From positions 1 through 39,940 of the forward strand of contig JAEESX010000006.1 in NCBI GenBank assembly GCA_016290145.1: a DNA stretch of 39,940 nucleotides, read 5' to 3'. The notes below the pieces were generated by a model that was not told the origin of the DNA, did not search any database, and saw nothing but the letters and a program-made list of their open reading frames with translations. The position numbers and the translations under genes were made by a program. This DNA is from Caryophanales bacterium. GTDB lineage: Bacteria; Bacillota_I; Bacilli_A; RFN20; CAG-826. Shown here one piece after another: positions 19,906 to 27,247 of this stretch (position 1 is the stretch's first letter; each line of letters begins with the position of its first letter).

Positions 19906-20382
19906 CTATAAATCTTCCACCTTTCTTGTCATATAAATCGCATCATCACCATTAGAGTAATAATGTGGTTTTACTAATTCCTTCTTAAATCCGTGTTTAA
20001 GATAGAAATTAATCGCCTTCTCGTTATCCGCTCTAACTTCAAGAGTAAGAGTCCTAACTTTCTTGGCGTAACAGTCGTTAATAATTTCATCCATCATCGC
20101 ACTACCAAGTTGTTTTCTATGTAGACTTGGATGGACAGCGATTTGGGCGATTGTCGCAGAATCAAATGTGTGCCAGTAGTCACAGAACCCAACGACTGAC
20201 TTGAGGTTTTGACTCTTTTCTTCTAGTTCGATGACCCACACATTTGCGACTGGGTTTTCATGCATTTCGTACATGACATTTTGTTTATTCCAAGGCGCTT
20301 TGAAGCAGAGTTGTTCTAACTCCAAAATGGCTGGGATATCTTCATCAGTTGCTTCTCTCACAGTGACGTACAAATAGTCCAT
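19906..20382 (-). CDS. rimI: Ribosomal protein S18-alanine N-acetyltransferase (RimI-like GNAT)
   Basis: A 158-residue GNAT acetyltransferase. The acetyl-CoA loop is present as HPSLHRKQLGSAMM near residues 87-100, with the conserved NEKAINFYLKHGF segment near residues 123-135. It lies between tsaB and tsaD, the classic tsaE-tsaB-rimI-tsaD order of Firmicutes, which supports the RimI name. The true substrate in this group may differ from S18. The start codon is 2 nt after the tsaB stop codon. Confidence 0.9.
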   Translation of the reverse strand: MDYLYVTVREATDEDIPAILELEQLCFKAPWNKQNVMYEMHENPVANVWVIELEEKSQNLKSVVGFCDYWHTFDSATIAQIAVHPSLHRKQLGSAMMDEIINDCYAKKVRTLTLEVRADNEKAINFYLKHGFKKELVKPHYYSNGDDAIYMTRKVEDL

Positions 20383-20384
20383 AA

Positions 20385-20969
20385 TTAATCCTTCATATAA
20401 ACCGGTTTGACCGCTAATGGATCAGCGACTGGAGAGACAACTTTTTTAAGTGCGAGAAGTTCTTTTGCGATGTCAGGTTGTTTGCCTTCAATACCTAAAT
20501 AAGAGGCATTTCCGCACACCACAAAATCTTTATGTTCAGCAATATATTCTTGCACTTTATCATTGGTTAAAATTTGGTCTTCCACTAAGACCTTATCATC
20601 TTCATAAACACCAAAATATGAACGTCCACTTCTTGCATTAATTACGCAAATTGATGGGTTTTTGCCGTCTTTTTGGCATCTTAATGAACTAATTGCATAT
20701 ACTTTAACTGGTAAAACAGCAGCGATGGTTTTCGCGATTGTAATTGCGATTCTTACACCTGTATATGAACCAGGTCCGATAGCGACAACGACATCACTAA
20801 TTTGATTTCTTTCGACGTTATATTTATCGAGTAATTTATCGAGTTCAGGAATCATATGTTCGGACTGAGTTTGCCATGCTTCATATGAGATGCTTTCGAG
20901 TAAAACATCATTCTTAGCAATGCCCACAGTTAAAGAAGTATTTGATGAATCTAAAAGTATAGAAAACAT
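20385..20969 (-). CDS. tsaB: t6A biosynthesis protein TsaB
   Basis: A 194-residue ASKHA-fold protein related to TsaD but without the metal-binding histidines. The start FSILLDSSNTSLTVGI and the VVAIGPGSYTGVRI motif near residues 62-75 are typical. TsaB dimerises with TsaD and with TsaE in the t6A complex. At 194 residues it is somewhat shorter than many TsaB proteins (about 220-230), the shortening being in the C-terminal half. Its ATG overlaps the tsaE stop codon. Confidence 0.93.
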   Translation of the reverse strand: MFSILLDSSNTSLTVGIAKNDVLLESISYEAWQTQSEHMIPELDKLLDKYNVERNQISDVVVAIGPGSYTGVRIAITIAKTIAAVLPVKVYAISSLRCQKDGKNPSICVINARSGRSYFGVYEDDKVLVEDQILTNDKVQEYIAEHKDFVVCGNASYLGIEGKQPDIAKELLALKKVVSPVADPLAVKPVYMKD

Positions 20970-21418
20970 TATTTAAAAATCTCCAAAAGAGATTGGTCTT
21001 TTAACTTGAATTTGAGTTGTCTATTATCGTCTCCAAGGTTTGAAATTACCACTTCAATGGAGAAGTCAGGAATTAACTTTTCGATATACATTGGCCACTC
21101 AATAACAGTAATACCTGTTTCATATCCAATATATTCATCTAAGCCAATATCAGTATCAATATCAGCGAGACGATAAGCATCAATATGGATTAATGGTCTT
21201 TTACCTTTGAGATAGATTTTCATGATATTAAAGGTTGGTGATTGGACCACTTCTGTAATACCAAGACCTTCCGCTAAGCCACGAACAAAAGTAGTTTTAC
21301 CCGCACCTAAATCACCACTGAATGTGAGAGTGATTCCGTTAGGTAATTTATCTGCTATGCTTTTGGCTAATTGCATAGTTTCTTCTTTTGAATGTGTTAG
21401 TTTAATAATTTCTTCCAT
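20969..21418 (-). CDS. tsaE: t6A biosynthesis ATPase TsaE
   Basis: A 149-residue P-loop ATPase with Walker A GDLGAGKTT at residues 35-43, the PTFNIM segment near residues 61-66 and HIDAYRL near residues 77-83, all TsaE signatures. It powers turnover of the TsaB-TsaD complex. It starts 5 nt after ntdP and its end overlaps tsaB. Confidence 0.96.
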   Translation of the reverse strand: MEEIIKLTHSKEETMQLAKSIADKLPNGITLTFSGDLGAGKTTFVRGLAEGLGITEVVQSPTFNIMKIYLKGKRPLIHIDAYRLADIDTDIGLDEYIGYETGITVIEWPMYIEKLIPDFSIEVVISNLGDDNRQLKFKLKDQSLLEIFK

Positions 21419-21423
21419 ATTGT

Positions 21424-21954
21424 TTATTTGTTTGCAGTGATTTTGAGGAAGTCTTCGTAATATCCTCTAATTGTGTCTTCATCAAATGGGAACTCATGGT
21501 TCTTCATTCTTTCAACGATTAGCTTAGTGGTATATCTAAGGACTGTATCTAAGTCATCGCCATATTTATATGTCGCTTTATGGTGAGCATATTCTTTCTC
21601 ATCAAGCACTCTAATTTCACCATTGGTGAAGAGTTTAGCATCTAAGTCATAGTCGATATATTTAATGCAATCCTTACCGACAATACTTGGTGAAGCGATA
21701 TTGCAGTAATAGCAAATACCATCATGTTTAATCATACAGATGGCATTCCACCATTCTTTCTTTGAGAAAATAGTGACTGCTGGTTCTTTAGTAAACCATC
21801 TTCTACCATTGCTCTCCACGACTTTGGCACACTTTGTCGCGGTCACGATAAAATCAGCATTGTTTTCTAAGACCAAAGCACGGTCCCAACAACGATGCAA
21901 ACTACCGTTATGCTTAAAGCATTGTATTCCTAACCAACGACCGATTAGTGCCAT
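21424..21954 (-). CDS. ntdP: Nucleoside tri/diphosphate phosphatase, DUF402 family
   Basis: A 176-residue DUF402 protein. The family core is visible: YYCNIASPSI near residue 88, then YIDYDLDAKLFTNG and RVLDEKEY, whose acidic residues bind the metal in the staphylococcal homologue, which hydrolyses nucleoside di- and triphosphates. The WDRALVLENNADFIV stretch matches the N-terminal barrel. It lies directly before tsaE in the operon. The exact substrate here is not known. Confidence 0.87.
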   Translation of the reverse strand: MALIGRWLGIQCFKHNGSLHRCWDRALVLENNADFIVTATKCAKVVESNGRRWFTKEPAVTIFSKKEWWNAICMIKHDGICYYCNIASPSIVGKDCIKYIDYDLDAKLFTNGEIRVLDEKEYAHHKATYKYGDDLDTVLRYTTKLIVERMKNHEFPFDEDTIRGYYEDFLKITANK

Positions 21955-21955
21955 T

Positions 21956-22993
21956 CTATTTCTCCTTATTTAATAAGAGTTTGAGACTATTGAAGATATC
22001 TAACAAGTTATCAGCGTATTGTTCGTTAGATTCTTTGTTGTAATTCTCTTGATATGGGAGTGTCATGATTTGATCATCATAAGATGCATAAGCTGCACTA
22101 TGACCACTCCAGATAACAACATTAAGATTTAAAAGATGTTTTTCAACGGAAATCTTTTTGATTTCTTTTAAGAACTCTTTGCCTAAATCTTGTTCGTATT
22201 TATTGCCTTCTTTACCATAGACGAGCATATCATCACCTTCGTGTAAGACCACTAAGTCAGTGATATCGGTTGGTAAATCAGTTGGAACTTGTCCCTTAAA
22301 GACAAGGATGTATCTACCTTCAAAATGTAAGTCATTTGGGAAGGACATATATTTGCCTACGAATGCGGATGCGCGTTGTTTGCCTGCGCCACTATATAAG
22401 CCCATGTCCGCGACCTTAAATGAACGGCCAACGAACTTACCATTAATAACGTTTCTAGAAGCGATGTTAGAGATATTGCTATAAATAGCATCGCTAATAG
22501 GATCCGCTAATTCCATCTTTTCATTTTTATCTGTGCTCACTTCAGTGAATTGACCATCCATGAAGTTTCTCATATTCATTTGTTTATTAACAACAGCGAT
22601 ATATTCTTTTGTCGCGTTAGGCACGATATTGCGTGACACAATATAAAACACGAGCATGCCTACAACTGCGACGCCTACCATGGACCAACCAACAATCTTT
22701 AAAGCCATTTGGGCCATACCAATAAGAATGACGGCACCAACAGCAAGGGCTAAAACAACACCCATTGCTATATAACTACCGATTCTATTCTTTTTAATAA
22801 CTTTGCTAAAAGATAAGCGAGCTTGTTCAATAACATCATCATACGCAGGATCATCTTTACTTGGTTTTTCAATTGGAGTAGCACCCGGGAAAATGCTATT
22901 GATATCTTCTTCTGGTGTTTGTTCCACCATTTCTTTTTCCTCAACTGGTTCTAAAGATTTGCTTTGTTCTTGTTTGATATCGTCTTCTAACAT
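21956..22993 (-). CDS. Two-helix membrane protein, DUF3137-like
   Basis: A 345-residue protein. An acidic, probably disordered N-terminal 65 residues is followed by two adjacent membrane helices (YIAMGVVLALAVGAVILIG and MVGVAVVGMLVFYIV, about residues 73-118) and a soluble C-terminal domain of about 220 residues. The C-terminal pattern (GRSFKVADMGLY, then FEGRYILVFKG) reminds me of DUF3137 proteins, without certainty. It leads the ntdP-tsa operon. A TGAGGAAAT ribosome site is present, and an extended -10 box TGTTATACT lies within a short palindrome upstream. Function unknown. Confidence 0.7.
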   Translation of the reverse strand: MLEDDIKQEQSKSLEPVEEKEMVEQTPEEDINSIFPGATPIEKPSKDDPAYDDVIEQARLSFSKVIKKNRIGSYIAMGVVLALAVGAVILIGMAQMALKIVGWSMVGVAVVGMLVFYIVSRNIVPNATKEYIAVVNKQMNMRNFMDGQFTEVSTDKNEKMELADPISDAIYSNISNIASRNVINGKFVGRSFKVADMGLYSGAGKQRASAFVGKYMSFPNDLHFEGRYILVFKGQVPTDLPTDITDLVVLHEGDDMLVYGKEGNKYEQDLGKEFLKEIKKISVEKHLLNLNVVIWSGHSAAYASYDDQIMTLPYQENYNKESNEQYADNLLDIFNSLKLLLNKEK

Positions 22994-23014
22994 ACTAATT
23001 TCCTCAATTTCTAA

Positions 23015-23029
23015 TAGTATAACATACTA
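23015..23029 (-). promoter_or_regulatory. Operon promoter -10 box within a palindrome
   Basis: TAGTAT-AAC-ATACTA is a perfect 6-bp inverted repeat. On the minus strand it contains the extended -10 box TGTTATACT, about 25 nt upstream of the ATG at 22993. This is the likely promoter of the ntdP-tsa operon, and the palindrome could bind a regulator. Confidence 0.45.
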
Positions 23030-23060
23030 AATTAGAAAATGTTATATTATGCCTCAATAA

Positions 23061-23086
23061 TAAAAAAGTGCCTCATTAAGAGACAC
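23061..23086 (-). terminator. Terminator after thiT
   Basis: On the minus strand GTGTCTC (23080-23086) pairs with GAGGCAC (23068-23074), with one G-U pair, around a 5-nt loop and is followed by T6. It ends the thiT transcript 20 nt after its stop codon. Confidence 0.8.
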
Positions 23087-23106
23087 ATTTTTAGATGAAA
23101 TATACT

Positions 23107-24135
23107 TTATTTTGTTGGATATTTTCGATTTAGTTTTTGCAAAACTGGAAGAACAATCATCAAAAGCGCAACCGCAGCGGCACCTGAAAGTGGAATATAT
23201 AAAGCATTGTATGAGAGTGCTGGAACGAATTGATAACCATAGATAACCATACTGGAAGTTGTTCCACCAACGAATCTGATAAATGTTGAAACTAAGCCAG
23301 CCACAAAGATTAAGATTTCAGATAACCATAATGGGTATTTGTTTTCTTCGGTTGGTAAGATGAATTTGCTGAAGAAACCCATCACGGCAACTGAACCAAA
23401 ACCAATTAAATAATCGAATGGGTATGTAGCAAAACCATATCCATCGGTTAAGCAAGTAATCAAACCATAGATAAAGCCACCACAAATGAAACCAGTAACT
23501 GGTCCACGTCTTAAAGCGATGAGCATAAGTGGGAGCATTTGGAAGTTAATAGAACCACCAGTTGCGCCTAATGGAATTTTAATAAAGTTAAGAATGAATG
23601 CGGCAGCAATTAGCATGGCGTCTTCCGCTAATCCTTGAACAGATTGTTTGGAATAACTGGAAACGGAAATTACTGCAAAAAACTCAATTGTTGCTAGGAA
23701 AATAATGACACCAGAACACCAACCTACTTGCGCGCCATTAAAGTTGGCAATCATGCCCATATCGCCAGCAAAATAGGAGAAGATCTCTTTTGCTAAAATT
23801 GCGTAAGCCACTAATAAGGCTAAATCAATTAAAACGACAGCAACAAAACCATCATTCACTTTCTTATGATTTTTCACAAATAATGCGACAATTAGCGCAA
23901 TAATTGCAATACCAACAAATGCTAATAGAACAATGTAAATCCATGAAGGAGTAATTGAACCATTGAGTAATTTGATGATATTTGCGGAATAGTATTCTTT
24001 GATTTTTGTTTCGCCCACATAATACTTAGTTTCATAAGTAAGTAATGGACCAAAAAGAAAACCTACAATTGCGACATTCATCACAAACGCAATCAAGTAG
24101 GCAATGTTGTTTTTTAAGAACTTTTTAAATTTCAT
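23107..24135 (-). CDS. thiT: Thiamine ECF transporter S component (ThiT-like) with extra N-terminal membrane domain
   Basis: A 342-residue membrane protein. From about residue 160 it matches the thiamine-binding S component ThiT/YuaJ: AAFILNFIKIPLG, the ALRRGPVTGFICGG loop, YPFDYLIGFG, and near the C-terminus LSYNALYIP, whose Tyr and Asn fall where ThiT contacts thiamine. ThiT is normally about 190 residues; this protein carries about 150 additional residues with four more membrane helices. The start at 24135 follows a GGAGGG ribosome site by 8 nt; a start at 24159 would include that site in the coding region. A TPP riboswitch lies just upstream, which fixes the substrate as thiamine or a precursor. 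The ECF energising module is not in the window. Confidence 0.88.
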   Translation of the reverse strand: MKFKKFLKNNIAYLIAFVMNVAIVGFLFGPLLTYETKYYVGETKIKEYYSANIIKLLNGSITPSWIYIVLLAFVGIAIIALIVALFVKNHKKVNDGFVAVVLIDLALLVAYAILAKEIFSYFAGDMGMIANFNGAQVGWCSGVIIFLATIEFFAVISVSSYSKQSVQGLAEDAMLIAAAFILNFIKIPLGATGGSINFQMLPLMLIALRRGPVTGFICGGFIYGLITCLTDGYGFATYPFDYLIGFGSVAVMGFFSKFILPTEENKYPLWLSEILIFVAGLVSTFIRFVGGTTSSMVIYGYQFVPALSYNALYIPLSGAAAVALLMIVLPVLQKLNRKYPTK

Positions 24136-24143
24136 AAATAAAA

Positions 24144-24167
24144 CCCTCCAAGATTGCACCTAGAGGG
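24144..24167 (-). promoter_or_regulatory. Hairpin sequestering the thiT ribosome site
   Basis: On the minus strand CCCTCTAGG pairs with CTTGGAGGG around a 6-nt loop, including two G-U pairs. The 3' arm contains the thiT ribosome site GGAGGG, so this hairpin would block translation. It is the likely expression platform of the TPP riboswitch. TTTTATTT follows, so termination is a second possibility. Confidence 0.6.
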
Positions 24168-24177
24168 ATAAAAACTA

Positions 24178-24275
24178 AAAATCTCTCCTACGCCTGCATT
24201 ATCAGGATCAGGTACAAGGTCGAACATGAATTAATGTTCCTCTCAGCCGAGTTATCGCTCAGCTCCCGAAGATTA
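24178..24275 (-). promoter_or_regulatory. TPP (THI-box) riboswitch
   Basis: On the minus strand the conserved elements appear in order: GGGAGC, GGCTGAGAGG, a variable P3 hairpin (GAACAT/ATGTTC), ACCTTG, TACCTGATC and GATAATGCAGGCGTAGGAGA. These are the pyrimidine- and pyrophosphate-sensing arms of the TPP aptamer. It lies about 43 nt upstream of thiT, which thiamine pyrophosphate should repress. The P1 helix is short and its ends are approximate. It begins about 12 nt after the ung stop codon. Confidence 0.95.
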
Positions 24276-24286
24276 TTTTAGACTTA

Positions 24287-24958
24287 TTATCTTAACCAAT
24301 CAATAGGCTTAATTTTATTATTTTTAAGATACTCATTTGCTAAACGGAAATGATTATTTTTGAACCATCCACCATGGTTTGCAGCAAGTGGAGATGGATG
24401 TACGGATTCAAGAATTAGATGAGATGGATTGTGGAGGAGTTTTTTTAACTTTCTCGCACTGCTTCCCCAGAGCATAAAAACGATTGGATGGTTTTGTTTA
24501 TCAAGCACTTCAAGAACATCATTGAAGAACATTTCGTATTCTTTGATATTGTGACTCATTGGTTGATGAGCACGAACGCTGAGAATAGAGTTTAAAAGAA
24601 GAACACCTTGTTTAGCAAGATATGTTAAGTCACCACTACTCATATCAACTTTGGTGTCATACTCATCAGCGATTTCTTTATAAATATTGATTAATGATGG
24701 AGGTACCTTAACTGTTTCAGGAACAGAAAAAGATAAACCCATTGCTTGTCCTGGTTCATGATATGGATCTTGTCCAATGATAACCACTTTAACTTTATTA
24801 AGTGGAGTTAACTTAAAAGCATTGAATAAAAGTTTTCTCGGAGGATAGCAGATATTGTTCTCATATTCCTTATCGAGAAACTTGTGTAAATTGATACAGT
24901 ATTCCTTGTCTTGAATACTTTGAAAAAACTCAGTCCATGTTTTCGCTATTGGTTTCAT
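24287..24958 (-). CDS. ung: Uracil-DNA glycosylase
   Basis: A 223-residue family 1 uracil-DNA glycosylase of normal length. The water-activating loop GQDPYH has catalytic D64, and the minor-groove loop HPSPLAANHG carries the catalytic histidine near residue 190. VFMLWGS is the uracil-binding region. It removes uracil from DNA. No ribosome site precedes the ATG; an extended -10 box TGTTATCAT ends 6 nt before it, so the mRNA is predicted to be leaderless. It is divergent from a glycosyltransferase gene and runs toward the thiamine riboswitch on the same strand. Confidence 0.97.
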   Translation of the reverse strand: MKPIAKTWTEFFQSIQDKEYCINLHKFLDKEYENNICYPPRKLLFNAFKLTPLNKVKVVIIGQDPYHEPGQAMGLSFSVPETVKVPPSLINIYKEIADEYDTKVDMSSGDLTYLAKQGVLLLNSILSVRAHQPMSHNIKEYEMFFNDVLEVLDKQNHPIVFMLWGSSARKLKKLLHNPSHLILESVHPSPLAANHGGWFKNNHFRLANEYLKNNKIKPIDWLR

Positions 24959-25012
24959 GCAAAAATGATAACATTTTTATTACTGGGAATAAATGATATA
25001 TAATGATAAAAA
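24959..25012. promoter_or_regulatory. Divergent, predicted leaderless promoters of ung and a glycosyltransferase
   Basis: Only 54 bp separate two start codons. For ung (minus) TATCAT at 24965-24970 preceded by TGT is an extended -10 box, 6 nt from the ATG. For the plus-strand gene TATAAT at 24999-25004 lies 8 nt from the ATG. Neither start has a ribosome site. Confidence 0.6.
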
Positions 25013-26092
25013 ATGAAGACCCTATTTGTATTTAACCATCCGGCACCATATAAGGTTCATGTATTCAATGAACTAGCAAAATTAACCGATATCCGAGTCA
25101 TCTTCGAAAGAAAGAAAGCCAAGGATAGACCAGATTCTTTTTATGCGGACAATGAATACAATTTCCCAGTCATCTTTTTAAAAAGTAAAGGTTTCGGCAA
25201 AGAAAATACCGCGACCAGTGAATTAAAGAATTACATTAAGAAACATCGTCATTTATATGACGTCATCGTTATGAATGGTTATAGTACAATCGCTGAAATG
25301 AAAGCGATTAGATATATGATCAAGCATCATATTCCATATGTCCTACAAATTAATGGTGGAATTATTAAAAAAGATAGTGCTTTCAAGAAACAACTAAAGA
25401 CCTATTTCATTTCTAATGCTTATAAATGGTTCTCACCATGTAAGGAAGCGGATGAATATTTAGTTCATTATGGTGCAAATAAGAAGATGATTTTTGATTA
25501 TCCATATGGCAACTATTTCGATAAAGAAATGGTTTCTAAACCATATAGCCCAGAAACTAAAGCTAAGATTAGAAAGAAATATAATCTCCCTGATGGTCCA
25601 CTATTTATTAGTGCAGCACAATTCATCAAGAGAAAGAACAATATCCAACTCATGTCTATGTTCAAGGATAGAAAAGAAACATTAGTACTTATCGGTTCTG
25701 GTGAAGAAAAGAATAAATACATTGAATATATTAAGAAGAATAATATTAAAAATATTATCTTAATGGATTATCTCAAGAAAGCCGACTTATTCGAAGTCTT
25801 AAGATCTGGTGATTATTTCATCACCCTTTCTAAAGAAGATATTTTCGGTCACACCACATTAGAAGCAATGGCGAATGGCTTACCAGTTATCTCATCAGAT
25901 AAAGTAGTCGCTTCTAAAGAAGTTATTGTTAATGGTGAGAATGGTTTCCTTGTGGATATTGATAACGAAAAACAAATTAAAGAAGCACTAGATAAAGCAA
26001 ATACTCTTAATCCTTTAAAAGCCATTAAGACTGCGAAAAAGAACACTATTGAATGTTCCGCTAAAAGACTTCATGATTTACTTAGAGGATAG
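25013..26092 (+). CDS. Glycosyltransferase, GT4/GT-B type
   Basis: A 359-residue GT-B glycosyltransferase. The C-terminal sugar-nucleotide domain shows LFISAAQFIKRKN near residue 195, LIGSGEEKNKY near residue 230 and FGHTTLEAMANGLPVISS near residues 279-298, the EX7E-type donor motif of GT4. The N-terminal acceptor half starts KTLFVFNHPAPYKVHVFNEL. No membrane segment is seen. It probably extends a lipid-linked surface glycan on the inner face of the membrane. The next glycosyltransferase starts 3 nt after it. Sugar specificity cannot be read from sequence. Confidence 0.88.
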   Translation: MKTLFVFNHPAPYKVHVFNELAKLTDIRVIFERKKAKDRPDSFYADNEYNFPVIFLKSKGFGKENTATSELKNYIKKHRHLYDVIVMNGYSTIAEMKAIRYMIKHHIPYVLQINGGIIKKDSAFKKQLKTYFISNAYKWFSPCKEADEYLVHYGANKKMIFDYPYGNYFDKEMVSKPYSPETKAKIRKKYNLPDGPLFISAAQFIKRKNNIQLMSMFKDRKETLVLIGSGEEKNKYIEYIKKNNIKNIILMDYLKKADLFEVLRSGDYFITLSKEDIFGHTTLEAMANGLPVISSDKVVASKEVIVNGENGFLVDIDNEKQIKEALDKANTLNPLKAIKTAKKNTIECSAKRLHDLLRG

Positions 26093-26095
26093 AAT

Positions 26096-27247
26096 ATGAA
26101 GATAGTCTATTTCACTACTGCTCAACAAGAAGATGATTTCCGTTCATTTATTAATGATTGGAAAATTTCATTAAACCCAAGTAATCAGAACTTCCACAAT
26201 AAGTTAATCCGTGCTTTAGCGGTTAATAACGAAGTTCACGTTATTTCTGTGCGTCCATTTTCTAGAAGCAATATGAAGGTGAAGAAACTTGATAAAGCAG
26301 TTAAAACTGAAGGCAAGATCACTTGGCACTATGTGAAAAGAAGTGGCAATAAGTTTTATCGTGCCTTTGTTACTACTTCCCAAATCATGGCGACTTTAAG
26401 AACAATAGACACTACTGATTCTATTTTCATTACCGATACAATCAATCGTGCTTTAGTGGAAGCTGTTTATAAAATAAAAAAGAAATATAAACGCCCAGTA
26501 TTAGGTGTTTGTACTGATTCACCAAGCAATATTTCTGGAACAACACGTTCCTATACTTTATTCCTTTTGAAACACACAAAAGATTATGATGGCTATTTAG
26601 CATTAACCGATAGTCTTAATGTCTTATTCAATCCAGAAGGAAAACTAAGTTATATCTTTGAAGGTGTTGTCGAAGACAAGATGCTTCCAAAAGAAGAAGC
26701 TAAGAAACCATATATCTTCTTCGGCGGAGCCTTAATGGAAAAATATGGCATCTATAATCTCATTGAAGCCTATAAAGAATTAAATCAAAAAGATTTAGAA
26801 CTCTGGATTTGTGGCCACCATGGCAATATTCATAAGCTAACTGAAGCAGTTGGTGGTAATAAAAATATTAAACTCTTAGGTTTATTACCTGTCAGCAAAG
26901 TTATGGAATATGAACAATCTGCTTTGTGTTTAGTTAATCCACGACCATTCTCTGAAGATTTAGATAGATTCTCTATTCCAAGTAAATCACTAGAATATAT
27001 GGCGATGGGTAGACCAGTTATTTCTGTGAGAAACACTATCTTAATGAATAAATTCCCTAAAGAAGTTATCTGGATTCCTTCCTCATCCGTAAAGGATATT
27101 AAAGAGGGCCTTCAAAAGGTTCTTGATATGACCGAAGTTGAAAGAGAAAACTTTGGTGAAGAAGCAAAAAATAGAGTGCTTGCACTCTATTCAATAAAAT
27201 CAGTTGGAATGAATATTCAAAGTTTCTTACTTAACTTCTTGAAGTAA
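26096..27247 (+). CDS. Glycosyltransferase, GT-B type
   Basis: A 383-residue protein with a GT-B layout: the C-terminal half reads IFFGGALMEKYGIYNLIEAY near residue 205, LELWICGHHGN, then a donor-binding block SIPSKSLEYMAMGRPVIS near residues 292-309. The N-terminal half is less typical, with DSIFITDTINRALVEA and VLGVCTDSPSNISG. It is cytoplasmic. An AGAGGA ribosome site inside the end of the previous gene links the two. Its last 21 bases overlap the end of the convergent gene on the other strand. A surface-glycan role is inferred from the neighbours; donor and acceptor are unknown. Confidence 0.82.
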   Translation: MKIVYFTTAQQEDDFRSFINDWKISLNPSNQNFHNKLIRALAVNNEVHVISVRPFSRSNMKVKKLDKAVKTEGKITWHYVKRSGNKFYRAFVTTSQIMATLRTIDTTDSIFITDTINRALVEAVYKIKKKYKRPVLGVCTDSPSNISGTTRSYTLFLLKHTKDYDGYLALTDSLNVLFNPEGKLSYIFEGVVEDKMLPKEEAKKPYIFFGGALMEKYGIYNLIEAYKELNQKDLELWICGHHGNIHKLTEAVGGNKNIKLLGLLPVSKVMEYEQSALCLVNPRPFSEDLDRFSIPSKSLEYMAMGRPVISVRNTILMNKFPKEVIWIPSSSVKDIKEGLQKVLDMTEVERENFGEEAKNRVLALYSIKSVGMNIQSFLLNFLK

